NCBI GenBank assembly: GCA_965153455.1
Contig: OZ234497.1
Location: 11,594,001 to 11,658,000 of the forward strand
DNA: 64,000 nt
Direction of reading: 5' to 3'
Source: Sphagnum compactum
Taxonomy: Eukaryota > Bryophyta > Sphagnopsida > Sphagnales
Shown here: positions 10,583 through 23,094 of the stretch, piece after piece
Layout of the letters: each line of letters begins with the position of its first letter
Position numbering within the stretch: the stretch's first letter is position 1
Notes under the pieces: model-generated
Told to the model about the DNA's origin: nothing
Databases searched by the model: none
What the model saw: the letters and a program-made list of their open reading frames with translations, nothing else
Program-made: the position numbers and the translations under genes

Positions 10583-13401
10583 CTCACTTTAGCAAGGATT
10601 AATAACTCTTAGGGTTTCTTCCAAGCCTGTCAGGTTTCTCTTCAAGCTTGAACGTCAATAGTGAATTTGGCCCGTGGTAAGGACCTTGCGAATTGTGACC
10701 AAGACCAAAACTCGCATCAACACTGCTCAATACATGCAGAGTCCCCCATAGTCCCTCCATTAGCAACTAGGTTGTTAAAATCTACTGACCCACTGTGTGA
10801 ACTATGAGCAATCGTGCATTCTAAAAGAAACATTGCTAGTTTGTAAGATAAAAGTTGGAGGTAGTCGAAAAGGATTTAAAAATAGGGGAACAACTCTATA
10901 TCACACCTAGAAATTCACTTCTATGAAGTTGAACTTTTGAACAAACAACAACCTTCGTGCTGTTCGATCATTCACAAATCTTGGGATATGCTTGCATTTC
11001 AGTTTACCATGAACACCATACCAATCCAGACATATTTTGTGCCTTCTGAGATATACCAGATGCTCACGAGCACATCGACAACAAACATCTAGATTACTTT
11101 TGAGATGTTCAATCCCTGAATCCTAGTGGTACCTCTGAACTGGCAACTTTACTCTGACATTGCTTGAAAGCACGCTTGATACAAGCAACAGTCTTTTCTT
11201 TGTCGCATCCCCATACAGATTTTGTCATAATAGGTAGTCGTCATTTTTGTAAAGGGTTATTTAAAAGACTATCCAGTACATTGGAATCAGGTGTTATCCG
11301 TGGGCAAAATTTTGTCAGGTTGAGGTGATAACGGAGGTGCAAGTACATTTGATACAAACTACACACTTACTCTGGACCCTAACGACTTGGCTCTTAAACC
11401 CTAAACCCTTCAAACCCCAAATTGATCAACCCCCATATACCTCATAAAACACTGTTTTTTTGGCCATATACCTCATAAACAATGTGTTTTTGGGGAGTGA
11501 ATTATCCCTTTCTTGTAAAAAAATCCAGGAAATTTTGGACAATGTTAATTTCTAATTTAATTTCAACCAATTTTGCTATTTTGAAGCAAATTTCGAGGAA
11601 ATTATAACATCATATATATGGCACACTACTAAGTTTCAAAACAAAACAATAATTTTTAGAGGGTGAATTTGCTTACCGTAATTTTGAAATTGGAAATATA
11701 TGAAGATAAATATGAAAAGACTAGAAATCCTTGGTTTGTCTATGTCAATTCTTGAAAATAAGAGCACCAAAAAGGAAGAAGCCAGAGTTTCTAGACTAGA
11801 TCCCTGTGGTTAGGGAAAACAGCTATGGATTAACCTAACTGTTTTAATATCAATCCAAGAATTCTTGTGTGAATTCAGCTAATTTTGTTAATGTCTTGAA
11901 AAAATCACCAAATTTTCAATATGACAATTTGAAGAAAAACATTGGTCATGCCATTCCATTGTGCTCACATACTACATCTATTGTAAGAATGCCCAATGCT
12001 AGAAGCTTAGGAAGATTATTGGTGTCTATGGTTTCCAATCTTGAGTTTATGAATTCTCTTCAATGTTGTTAATTACTTTGAACATTGAAGGAAAAGGGTG
12101 CCAGAAAAACTAGGGAAATATTAACTCATGGGAAATATTAACTCATGGGAAATAGTTTAGGTTCATCCACAACTGAGTAATAATAGGCATAGAGTGGGTG
12201 GTATGCTGATGGGTGCTGGTTCACTATGGCCTATTTTCAGACGCTTCGCCTTTGTAAAGAAATGGGCTGTAAAGAAATGGGTACATTGACAAATTTGGGC
12301 TTGGGAGGGTCCCAAAAATACACTAAGAAAAACTAGCCGGTTCTTTAGGCTTGTAAATGAAAAACCACCATTTCATCACATGAAGGTGGTATACTATATA
12401 TGTTGTTTTTTAATATTTAAATTGATTTCTAATGTATTATTCATGTATCCCCCTAAAGGCTTATACACTAAATCTAAATTAAAATGGAACTAGAAACCAT
12501 GTATTTAATGCTTCAAAAAGTGTGAGGTTCCTTTCCTTATGGTTCAGGGGCTTCCTTGTAGTTTTGCCAAGTTTTTTTCAAAGGCTTTTGTTGCTTGTTA
12601 GATTCCTTTACATTCCAAATATGTATTAATAATTTCTTTTAAGGTTTGCACACTATCATGGTTGTCCTTTGCACCAATGTCCCTTGGCTGAAGTGGCAAT
12701 CATCCATAAAATGATTTAGTAGAATTTGGGTGAAAAAAATTATGAAAGTAAGGAAAAATAGCCATCATTCTGTTTTTTGGCTACCTATTGGAACCTAATA
12801 TAAAATATGATGATTTTATATAGGAAAAATGAAATTAATTGATCAAAATTTGGTCTATAGAAAATTGTTTCAGCATAAATTTTTATTAAGTGCAAATAAT
12901 GAACTTGAAAAAGTGGCAGGATGACATAAACCAAATTTAACTTTATATATTTATTTATTTATTTAGTTTACCTACTAGTGAATATTTTTTTGGCCAAATT
13001 TTACACTGTGTCTACAAAAAATATATATAAAAAGTTGTAAATTTTTGGTTTTCTTGTGTAAGTTCAACATAAAGCAAGCCACAAGTTTTGAAACCATGAA
13101 ATTGAAAAAGAAAAAAAATAGAAAAAGACATGGTTACCTGGTGGTATGTAATGTATCGTATTTTGCTGCCTTTTGGCATTTTCGTGCCTCCCTAACACCT
13201 TTTGGCATGTTCCTCATTGCTGGTTGGTTGAACAACTTGTTCTATAGTTTCATATGGATGATAACCACTTCAGGAATTGATAAAAAAAATTCAAAAAAAT
13301 CGTGTCATAGTTTCCAACTTTGTAATGAACAAGTAAGGTGTTCCCTGAGGGTTGAATAGAAATAAGTGCCCTTGTTCTTGGAAGGGGGTATCAAGCCAAG
13401 T
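10583..13401. other. Intergenic spacer
   Basis: No gene is supported. Just above the unidentified gene the minus strand carries an AAACCCTAA-type 5' leader motif near 10610. Small local duplications occur near 11434-11510 (CATATACCTCATAAA twice) and 12121-12160 (TTAACTCATGGGAAATA twice). The 104-residue open frame at 13045-13359 has no recognisable domain. Confidence 0.6.
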
Positions 13402-14170
13402 AAAAAACATCATGCATAATTGCACCACGAATAATATGTTCAACAAGAACAATATGTCTAGCACTTCAGGTACTTGACAATTATTCAGGTTGTTTTAAAT
13501 CGAATTGTCAAAATAATCATGTATTATTGAAACAAAAATATTGTTTCATGCACTTCAGGTGCATGATTATTATTTTTGTTTAAAAAGGTACCTACCTAAA
13601 TAAACAATTATAGTGCTCATGTGAAAAATAATAATGTCTAATGTCTCAATAATTATTTTTGTTGAAACATTGACAAAATTATGATGTTCTAAAAAACACT
13701 ATGCATAATTGAATCATGAATAATATGTTCAACAAGAACAATATGTCAAGCACTTCAGGTACTTGATAATTATTCAAGTTGTTCTAAATCAAATTGTCAT
13801 AATAATCATGTATTATTGAAACAAAAATATTGTTTCATACACTTCAGGTGCATGATTATTATTTTTGTTTAAAAAGGTACCTACCTAAATAAACAATTAT
13901 AGTGCTCATGTGAAAAATAATAATGTCTAATGTCTCAATTATTATTTATGTTGAAACATTGACAAAATTATGATGTTCTAAAAAACATTATGCATGATTG
14001 AATCATGAATAATATGTCAAACAAGAACAATATGTCAAACACTTCAGATACTTGATAATTATTCATGTTGAATCATTTTGAATTATCATAAAACTCATGT
14101 ACACATTTTAAACAAAAATATTATTTCATGCACTTCAGGTGCATGATAATTATTTTTGTTTAAAAGATGC
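13402..14170. repeat. 289-bp tandem array, 2.7 copies
   Basis: Units start at 13402, 13691 and 13980, each opening AAAAAACA(C/T)(C/T)ATGCAT. Every unit holds two CACTTCAGGT(A/G) sub-motifs followed by TTGAT or GCATGAT. The third unit is truncated after GTTTAAAAG. Units one and two are very similar, and the third carries small deletions. Confidence 0.9.
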
Positions 14171-14840
14171 CTACCCCAAGAAATCGTCAGTTGTTTGGCG
14201 TAGGGTCTAAGGGATTTTAGAAAATAAGTTTCAGCTTTGCCTGAGCTGCTTCAAAAGTAACAAGAACAGAAAACAAACAAAAAAAGGTTGGTACCTGGTA
14301 GGAAAAACCATCATCACCTGTCATTACACTCAAGAAGACCATAACCAGATATAGGGGATATATACAAAAAAATGGAAGGTTCTTTGAAAATCAAAATGAA
14401 ATCTTCTGGTGAATGGAAGGTTTATGTGTAGTTGAAAGGGAAATTTTATGAGCGGTTGCAAAAACCAAACAGCAAGAATAAGGCGAACTGCAACCCTAAA
14501 GAAAAGAGAAAACAAGACCACAAGACAGAAGTGAGGAGGTGGGTTTGAACCACAGCAATGGTTGAAATTTGAAGATGCAACTTTCATATTAGTTAAATCT
14601 ATATTTACGTGTGACTGAAATATATCATCGAGTGCACACCTCTGACATTGCTCAAAAGAATTGTTGCACATTCCTGCACTATAATTACGATTTTAAAAAA
14701 TATCTCACCCCAGATGCCGAATCCATGAGCACGACTGTCACAGCACAAATTTCTACCATATTTTCGGAAGTAAAAAAACGACTCAGCCATTCCTCAATAG
14801 GAAGATACCTTTACCAAATAAAAATCAAACAAACAGTGAA

Positions 14841-16183
14841 AAATTTAAGATGACGGGTTCGAGAGGTTTTGTTTTTTAAGAATCGAAGGTGATCACCTCC
14901 TGAATGCTAATTGGCCCATATAGACCGTGATCAACACTGATCGAACAGTTTGTAATGCCATACAACCCACACCAATTGGCCCATACAGACCGCGATCAAC
15001 ACTGATCGAACGGCCTGTAATGCCATACAGCCGGTCAAGAGGTGTACATTGGCGATAAATAAAAAACATGCCGCATTCTGTAGAGGACACGACGAAGCAG
15101 GGAGTTGGATGGTCAAGCAAACCCCACCTTCTCTCAGGAACACAAGGTTAACAAATACAGAGGGAAATCATGCAATTGGTGAGAAATTTAAGATGACGGG
15201 TTCATGAGGTTCTATTTTTTAAGAATCGAAGGTGAACAGCTCCTGAATGCTAATTGGCCCATACAGACCGCGATCAACATTGATCGAATGGTCTGTAATG
15301 CCATACAGCCCACGCCAATTGGCCTTTACAGACCGCGATCAACACTGATCGAACGGTCTGTAATGCCATACAGCCGGTCAAGAGGTGTACATCGACGATA
15401 AATAAAAAACATGCCACACTCTGTGGGAAAGGACACTAAAGCGGAGAGTTAGATGATCAAGCAAACCCGACCTTCTCTCAGAAACACAAGGTTGACAAAT
15501 ACAGAGGGAAATCATACAAACGGTGAGAAATTTAAGATGACAGGTTCATGAGGTTTATTTTGTAAGAATCGAAGGTGAACACCTTTTGAATGCTAATTGG
15601 CCCATACAGACCGCGATCAACACTGATTGAATGGTCTGTAATGCCATACAGCCCACGCCAATTGGCCTTTACAGACCGCGATCAACACTGATCGAACGGT
15701 CTGTAATGCCATACACCCGGTCAAGAGGTGTACATCGACGATAAATAAAAAACATGCCACACTCTGTGGAAAAGGACACTAAAGCGGAGAGTTAGATGAT
15801 CAAGTAAACCCGACCTTCTCTCAGAAACACAAGGTTGACAAATACAGAGGGAAATCATACAAACAGTGAGAAATTTAAGATGACAGGTTCATGAGGTTCT
15901 ATTTTTTGAGAATCGAAGGTGAACACCTCCTGAACGCTAATTGGCCCGTATAGACCGTGAACGGTCTACAATGCCATACAGCCCACGCCAATTGGCCCGT
16001 ACAGACTGTGATCATCACTGATCGAGCGGTCTGTAATGCCATACAGCTGGTCAGGAGGTGTGCATCCGCGATAAATAAAAAACATGCCACACTTTGCAGA
16101 AAAGGACACACTAAAAAGGGGAGAGTTGGATGATCAAGCAAACCCGACCTTCCCTCAGGAACACGGGGTTGACAAATACGGAG
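14841..16183. repeat. 343-bp tandem array, about four copies
   Basis: Units start at 14841, 15184, 15528 and 15871 (period 343-344 bp), each opening AAATTTAAGATGAC. Inside each unit a 65-bp sub-repeat beginning ATTGGCCC occurs twice. The sub-repeat carries a near-palindrome, GACCGCGATCA-ACAC-TGATCGAACGGTC, able to form a stem-loop. In the fourth unit the first stem-loop has lost 14 bp at about 15960. The array ends just downstream of the broken p24 gene on the minus strand. Confidence 0.92.
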
Positions 16184-16788
16184 GTCACATACCAGGCACT
16201 GCCGGAGAAGCTCTAGGATCATCAAATGCCCAACCCTACTTCTCCTCACGAGTTCGAATGGGTCCTTGGACAACAGAGGAGGAAGAAGAAGAGCAGGCCA
16301 GATTCATTCTTATAATATTACTTCACTGTAGCTTCACCTCGGTCTCTGTTTTCACATAATCCTGGTGAGGCCACCTTCACCAGTGTCGCTAGAGACTTTC
16401 AACAAAGTTATAGGTAGTACTGAAGAAGTCCCGAAAAGAGGGAGGGCAGAAACAACTCACATTTCCCCTACAACCTCAAGCTCATCTTGATATCTCGCCG
16501 GCTGTTGTCCTCCCTTGACTACCAGCCAGTTCAACTATTTGAAACGAGCTAATAAAGCCAGCACATCTACTTTCGTCAACTGCTAAATTTGAACTTGAGC
16601 AATCAATGTTCTACAGGTCAAGATGCCTTACAAATGCATTTCTCGAATGCAACCACAAGTGGGAAGCATTGCTCACGTACACCCTCGACACTATGCAGAC
16701 TTTTCTCAGCTCCACAAGCATATGGTAGCAGCTGACAGGAAACTCAAAAGAAATCAAACAGCTAGATGGGAATGTTGTACCATCCTAC
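16184..16788. other. Region expected to hold the p24 3' end
   Basis: Downstream of the last recognisable p24 exon (minus strand) I looked for the final exon encoding the transmembrane helix and the dilysine tail. I found nothing convincing before the tandem array begins. Open frames here read mostly the repeat. Confidence 0.4.
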
Positions 16789-18102
16789 CTGTCTCTCAAG
16801 TAGAGCATCTCCTTATGTATTGACCCCACAGCCTCCTCCAACTGCCTGGGCTGAAGCTCCATTCCCTGCACTCAAATTGAAAGCCCAAAAGCAAATTACC
16901 TTGAGCTGACATGATTGAGGAGCAAATGACACCCTCGCTTGCTCGTTTTGACTTTTCTAGCAGAACAGGCACTTGGACAATGAAAACTACCATGCAAACA
17001 AAGAAGAGAACACTAGAATGATACTATTGATTTGAAAAGAAAAACTTGCACGACTATAATTACAGGCCACACATCCAGCTTCTCTTTCTTGGCGATGGAT
17101 ACCCAATCTTTTGCCCCAACGCCTGTCTTCCAGTCAAGTGCAAGATTGAACATTCGGGTGTGCACTCTGCAACCAGAAGCAGGCCACATACTTTCCTGAC
17201 TCCTTCGATGTGAATGCAAACTGTCCTGAATGCACATTCTCCAGAGGATGCAACTGCTTTCCATGTGGTGATGTCACCTGCCAATACTAAATCCAATTCG
17301 GCCATGCAGCCCAAGATTGACCAGTATCTGGAAAAGGCTGCCACTGTAATGACCATGCTAACTCTTACCATCAGACAATATCAGCTCAAAACTAAAGAAT
17401 CCAGGACAGATCTCTTAGGTTAGTAAATCTGTTCCGAAGGAAGACAATCCAATCATTGATCCTTCAGCAAGGTCTTTAGCTCCAGTGAAACGAAGCTGAC
17501 GTTTCTAAGCTCTGTCTGAAGAACAAACCATGACACACAATACATAGAATGCGGACTCAATCGATCCATACAACTTTGAGATTCACAAGGCTCAGGTCCA
17601 GTGGCTACAGAAAATACCATCCGCGTCCCTCCAAGAGCCAGCGAGAGTAAGAACTACCTTCCCAGGGTCTCACAAATCCTGCTAAAACTGGTAAATAAAT
17701 AATTGCAGGAGCTCAAGTGGCAATGACCGCCTCGATCGCAGCACCGACCACAACACCGATCGCTCTCATTTACAACGGGGAAAAAAAGAAGCCACAACAC
17801 AAACACATAGACAAAGACCCGAAAAAAAAAGGACGGAAAACAAGCAATGCGAGAGAGACAGAGAGAATGCGAACCTTAGCGGTTGCACTAAGGCCTAAAC
17901 TTGGGAAGTGGAGACGACCTTGTAATCACCGACGACGAGAACATCACTCAGAATCTCCTCCGCAATGCAATGCACTTGGTGGTCCTGCTAGTCACCTCCA
18001 ACTGCAATCCTTCCACTCCAAGCCAGGCTTGCACAACAGCAGCAACAGCAAAAGCAGCAGCAGGAGGAGTGGACTTGCAGACAACAAGAGCTTGGCATCC
18101 AT
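16789..18102 (-). pseudogene. p24/emp24 (GOLD-domain) cargo receptor, disrupted
   Basis: p24 proteins are type I membrane proteins that sort cargo in ER-Golgi vesicles. Recognisable pieces on the minus strand are as follows. A signal-peptide frame opens at 18102 (MDAKLLLSAS, then a leucine run). The N-terminal GOLD motif TKCIA and EEILSDVLVVGDYK lies near 17988-17919. Exon 17277-17073 carries [28 protein letters not shown], then [12 protein letters not shown]. Exon 16865-16789 carries MELQPRQLEEAVGSIHKE and MLYLRDR, the p24 coiled coil. The pieces lie in different frames. A 5-bp duplication (GCAAT twice on the plus strand, 17962-17971) breaks the TKCIA-EEIL continuity. Exon 17277-17073 is 205 nt, one base too long for its phases. 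The signal-peptide frame also differs from the GOLD frame. The transmembrane exon was not found. Family resemblance is closest to plant p24 delta. Confidence 0.75.
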
Positions 18103-18324
18103 GACAGGATCTGGCGCGAGGAAGGACGCCGACAACTGCTTTACCAATACGATTAGGTTGTACACTAAAAACTCCCTGAGCATCTACAACTAAATACAAC
18201 ATAATACTCCCGGAGATGAGAAGGCAAACCTTGAGGAAGCCCGCAGCAGCACACGCCATGATCGTAGATCGTCCACACTCACCGATGCGATCCAAAAACC
18301 TAAAAAAACACTCATTCCTGCTGC

Positions 18325-18362
<38 letters not shown>

Positions 18363-18660
18363 ATACTTATTACACAACTTCAAAAGGGGCTCTCGAAGGC
18401 GGCACCACGGGAACCAAAATGACCGTCGTCAATCCAGTGCCATGAAGAGAGAGAGAGAGAGAGGGCGAGCGACCGAGTGTTTGAGGCGAGCTCCCTTTGC
18501 GAGCTCGCGACTGAGCGTCCGAGGCGAGCTCCCTTTGCGAGCGACCGACCGAGCGTCCGAGGCGAGCTCCGTCTGCGAGCGAGCGAGAGAGGGAGGAGCG
18601 AGAAGGCGAGAAGCAAGAACGGCCATTTGCTGCCTGCCGGTAAAACTCACACACGCTAGT
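18103..18660 (-). promoter_or_regulatory. GC-rich upstream region of the p24 locus with a 38-bp minisatellite
   Basis: Base composition rises sharply and CpG is frequent, unlike the AT-rich flanks, as expected for a promoter or 5' leader of the minus-strand p24 gene. Three 38-bp units each containing GAGGCGAGCTCC start near 18483, 18521 and 18559. Long open frames on both strands here come from this low-complexity sequence, not from genes. Confidence 0.5.
18330..18359. repeat. (CT)n microsatellite
   Basis: A run of about 14 CT dinucleotides lies in the GC-rich region upstream of the p24 locus. A second, GA-rich run starts near 18445. Confidence 0.95.
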
Positions 18661-20371
18661 GGCAGGCAAAGCCACCTTCAGTAAAGCTAACGGACCTACT
18701 ACCATTCCAGTCCAATTAACAATTAACTGGCTGCAAACGGAATCATGTACCTTTATGTGGCCACAGTGAACGAGCACCCACCAGCGCACCATCCACTGGA
18801 TGCCCGTTATATACTCAGTTGTGGATGAACCTCAAACTGGGTTAACGTTTGGTTTCACCTCGGTAACCAATTGTGTAGGAAATAACTCTCATACATAGGT
18901 AGGTAGGTAGGTAGGAAAATAGGTATTTACTAGTTGAGTAGATGGTTCATACATGGGAAAGGGCTGTTTTTACTACCTACCTAATAACAACCTGCTTGTG
19001 GGTTGTTAGTAGGTAGGTAGAAAAAAAAGGGCAACTGAGCTAACTACCATGGTTAGCTATGGAACTGGAGCCCAACAGAAAACTGTTTCTTGAACACTTA
19101 TCATTCATCCGTCATGCTGCATTGGCAGTTGCTGGTTCACTGTGGCCCCTTGATGTACCTTACTATCTTACTACTTACCCCCTAGCGAAAGTTACTAAAC
19201 GAGGTACTAACTGAACCAGGACTCTTGACGGGTGCCGCTTAGCAGGTGATGAGCAGAGGCGGGAAACTTGAAACCTGTTAACTTCCCCTGTCCGCGGCCG
19301 CGCCCTCGCCTGTGCGGCCCATTTCTGGGTGCATTGACCGATGGACCTGCTTTGTCCGACCGGCATGGCAACAAATTTGTCCCCATTTGGGCCCACCACA
19401 TAGGAGCTAACACGTCGTTATTTGGCCTCTCAAATTAGCCATTTGTAGCTGACCTTTTTAGTTGTATGTTCAATTTTATCGCCCAATAAGAACGCGCCAA
19501 GAAGTTGTGTGCCTCCAGATCGAGGAGTCCACCAAACTGGCACCAATGAGAAGGCGGCACCTGGGTTTGAACAAATGGGCTTTTTTTAGGTCGTTGGGTT
19601 TCTATCTCCCTTGCTGGCTGTGTGTGAAAAGGGATTCAAATAGTTTCGCATTCAATTTGGGTAGGTAAGTGTGCCCTGGAATGGGCACGCAATTGACTCG
19701 ACGAAAAAGTGCGGGGTATCCTGGGATTTCATGGCCTAGGGGAAAAAATCATTTTTAAGGGTGAAGGCCAATCAACCTCCGCCAAATCAGCAAAAAAGAC
19801 CCCCCTTTGGCGCCATCTTAGATGGGAGGTTGCCCATTCGAAAGGTGTAAAAGGCTGAAAAATCAAAAGCCTGCGAAAAAGTAAACAAATACTTACGAGT
19901 TCGCACATAGGGAACACTGAAATGATGAGGGCAAATTTTTTTGAACTGATGGACTAGGGTTAATTATGGGAAAATGCCTTGCAAAATAAATACAAAATCC
20001 TCTTCGCCAACAATACTTGAACCTTGATGTTTTTTTGTCAAAATTAAGAAAATATTTTTTTTAGGAAATGTGTGTGTAAAATCAAACATGGTGTGAATGG
20101 AGAATTGAAGTGTTTCATACCAAGATTTGAGGCAAGAGGTTTCACCTACATGTAGAGAATGGATTATAATTAAACTTGCGCACAAGTAGCAAAGTTTATA
20201 GCTATAAACTTTGCATTGGCAACTATAGGAGACATGGGATTCCATTAAATGAAATTAAAATATTGTTATTATGAATGGAAAGTTTGAAGAGGAAATTTAG
20301 ATGTAGTTTTAGCAAATGTCTTTTAGAGCAACAAATGACAACCCACATATTGTTTTGTGAATTATGGGTTA
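18661..20371. other. Intergenic spacer between p24 locus and Copia element
   Basis: No gene is supported. It includes an (AGGT)n run at about 18897-18914 and a hairpin at 18973-19020, listed separately. Open frames around 19175-19668 show no recognisable domain. Confidence 0.6.
18973..19020. repeat. 20-bp inverted repeat (CTACCTACCTA... hairpin)
   Basis: Arms 18973-18992 and 19001-19020 are reverse complements with one mismatch around an 8-nt loop. A related sequence lies in opposite orientation at 34899-34931 and shares the GCTTGT loop region and the GGTTGTTAGTAG arm. This suggests a dispersed small element. Confidence 0.85.
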
Positions 20372-20777
20372 TGAATGGTCTACTTCCTCCACAATGAGAA
20401 AATTGATGCATATAATGAAGTAATGTGGATAACAAAAAACAAAAGAAGTAAGGACAAGCACAAGTATTCAATTTGAGATGTATGAGTATAGCAAATAGTG
20501 GACTATATATTATGCAAATTGATCCATTTAAGGACATATCAACAGTCCCATTACCAACAAGGACATTGATACCATGACACCTTGATTTTTGGAAATTACG
20601 CCTACAACTATTGATTTAAACAACGAGTTAACCACCTAATTTATAACAAGTTTTAGCTAGAATAATTTAGCTAATTTTCTTTTATTTTAAAATCTTTGAA
20701 CCTCTAAATAGCAGTTAACTTTTATCAGAAGCTTTTAAAAGCTTTTGGAATGATTTGAACTACAATATAATCTAACA
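20372..20777 (-). repeat. 3' LTR of the Copia element
   Basis: This 406-bp repeat aligns end to end with 24063-24460 with many substitutions and small indels. It begins TGTTAGATTATA and ends CCATTCA on the minus strand. Confidence 0.85.
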
Positions 20778-23094
20778 TTCCCACTTGGTAGATCAAACCT
20801 CAAGCTATCTAAGATCCATCCTTCACATACACTCATGACGTTTTGGCCTAGGGATTCCTTTCATCAACAGATTAACACTCATCTCATTGGTACTACAATA
20901 TTCAAATGTTTGTTCACCTACATGTACCAATTCTCTAATGTAGGGATGTCATATGTTAATATGTTTCAACCAATTGTGATGAACTGGGTTCTTGATAAAA
21001 GAGATGCTCCCTTGGTTGTTTGTTAGAATAATAGTTGCTTCCTTTTGCTTGAAATCAAGTTCAGTAAGAAATGTCTTCAACCACATGGCTTTGCAAGTTG
21101 CTTGTGATGTTGACATGTACTTCGCTTCCTAAGTCAAAAATGTTATTGCTGGTTAATTTTTACTAGACCAACTAACAACATTGTTGGCTAGCAAAAACAA
21201 AGTCTAATTGTTGATATCCTACTATTGATGTTTCTTCCCTAGTCAACGTCACATGATCCAAATATAATCACCTTGGATTGTGATCCATCATGTTCCAATC
21301 CAAAATACTATAACCATAGGTTCTTTGTACCTTGCAAATACCTGAATATTCTTTTTACAACTTTCCAATGTGTTAGCCTTAGTGACTTTACAATGCAAAC
21401 TTGCTTACAATGTGATGTTAGGTCTCGTGGCAACCATAATGTACATCAAACAACCTATCACTTCTCTATATGGTACTCCTTCCATTTTTGTTGCCTCTTT
21501 TATTGTCATAGGTTCATCAAGCTTGCAAAGTCTAAAACTAATATCTAGCAATGTGCTTACTAGTTTGCAATTTTGCATGCAAAAAGTTTCAAAATGTCGT
21601 TTATATAGTTTCTTTGATTCAAGCTAATGGTTTTCCTTTTCTTATATTGGATGGCTTGTATTCCAAGATAATATTCCATTCTTTTGGAATATCTTTCATT
21701 TCACTACTAAGGAATGATTTGACATTACTAATGGAATCGACATCCTCACACAAGATCAGCAAGTCATCAATGTACATAACAAGAAATATAGATAAACCTA
21801 TTTCATTTCTAAGGATGCACATGCTCTGGTTTGACTCACATTTCTAAAAGCCAATTTTTTAAAGAACGATGTTGATTCTTGTATTCCAAACATGATGTGC
21901 TTATTTCAAACCATAAATGGCCTTATGGAGTTTGCACAAGTTTCCTTGATTAGCAACTTTGTACCCATCTAGTTGTTTCATGCAAACATCTTCGATGAAC
22001 TTTCCATTCAAGAAAGCACCTTCTACATCCATTTGATGGATTTTAAAATTGTGGATCACTCCAAGAGTTAACAAGGTCCAATTAGATGCAAACTTAGCAA
22101 TTAGAGCGTATGTTTAAGAAAAATCAACACTTTTGGTTTGTGCAAAACCTTTGGCTACCAACCATGCCGTGTATCAATCCATTTTGTCATTCAATTTATG
22201 CTTGATCCTAAAACCCCATTTACTTCCTATGGCATATTTTCCTTTTGGAAGTTCTATTAAGATCCAAGTCCCATTCTTCAATAATGAGTTATACTCTTCA
22301 TTTGTTGCTTGCTCTACAATGAGCCATCTTCCTTTTCTAAAGCTTTCGAAATTGTTAAAGGCTCATCCATGGTCGCCATCCATGTGTAATCTTGAAGACT
22401 CAAAGGTGTTTGCTTGATGCAAAAAGATCTCCTTTGAGATGCTTCCTTTCCCAATGATCCCATGATTGCTTGCGGTTCTATTCCCACTACAACTTCCTGG
22501 TTTATTGCAAATTGAATTTATGCATGTGGTGGAGAAATGTTGTTATTATCTCCACACAATGGTAAATCCAATGTGATGTCAATGTCAACTTCAATAGCAC
22601 TTGGATGCATAGTTTGTTCCCTACCATGAACTTGAGCATTGGTTCAATTGTTCCTCAAAATTATGATCTAGAATGTCAATCTATTAGTGACTAGCTCCCA
22701 CTAGTTGTGTAGTCTTCTCAAGGGGATGGAGACTAGAAGTTATAGTCTTGTTGAAGATTATGTCCCAACTCAAGATCAATTTTTCAAGCACATTGATGAG
22801 TCTATATGCCTTGGAATTTGTACTATAACCAACAAAGGTACACATAATATTTTTAGGTTCAAGTTTTGACTCACATGTTTGCTCTAGGTTTAGTGCATAT
22901 GCAGGAATTCCAAAAATCTTGAAAAGCTTCACTATTGGCTTCCTCCCATTCCATAGTTCTTTTAGGGTCGCATTTGGTATGGCCTTGTGAGGACATCTTG
23001 CTTGAACATAGATGGCAATGTTCATCACTTTTGCCCAATATCTAACCAAGATTTGTCCATGATGAAACACATAGCAAGCTGCTTCAATGATCAT

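Noticed and set aside
17948-18295. A plastid transit-peptide protein on the minus strand (MACAAAGFLK...)
   Set aside because: The frame overlaps the p24 signal-peptide and GOLD segments and leads directly into TKCIA. It is better explained as one of the shifted frames of the broken p24 gene.
18370-18792. Arginine/serine-rich open frames on both strands
   Set aside because: They are produced by the GC-rich 38-bp minisatellite and GA/CT runs and show no splice sites or domains.
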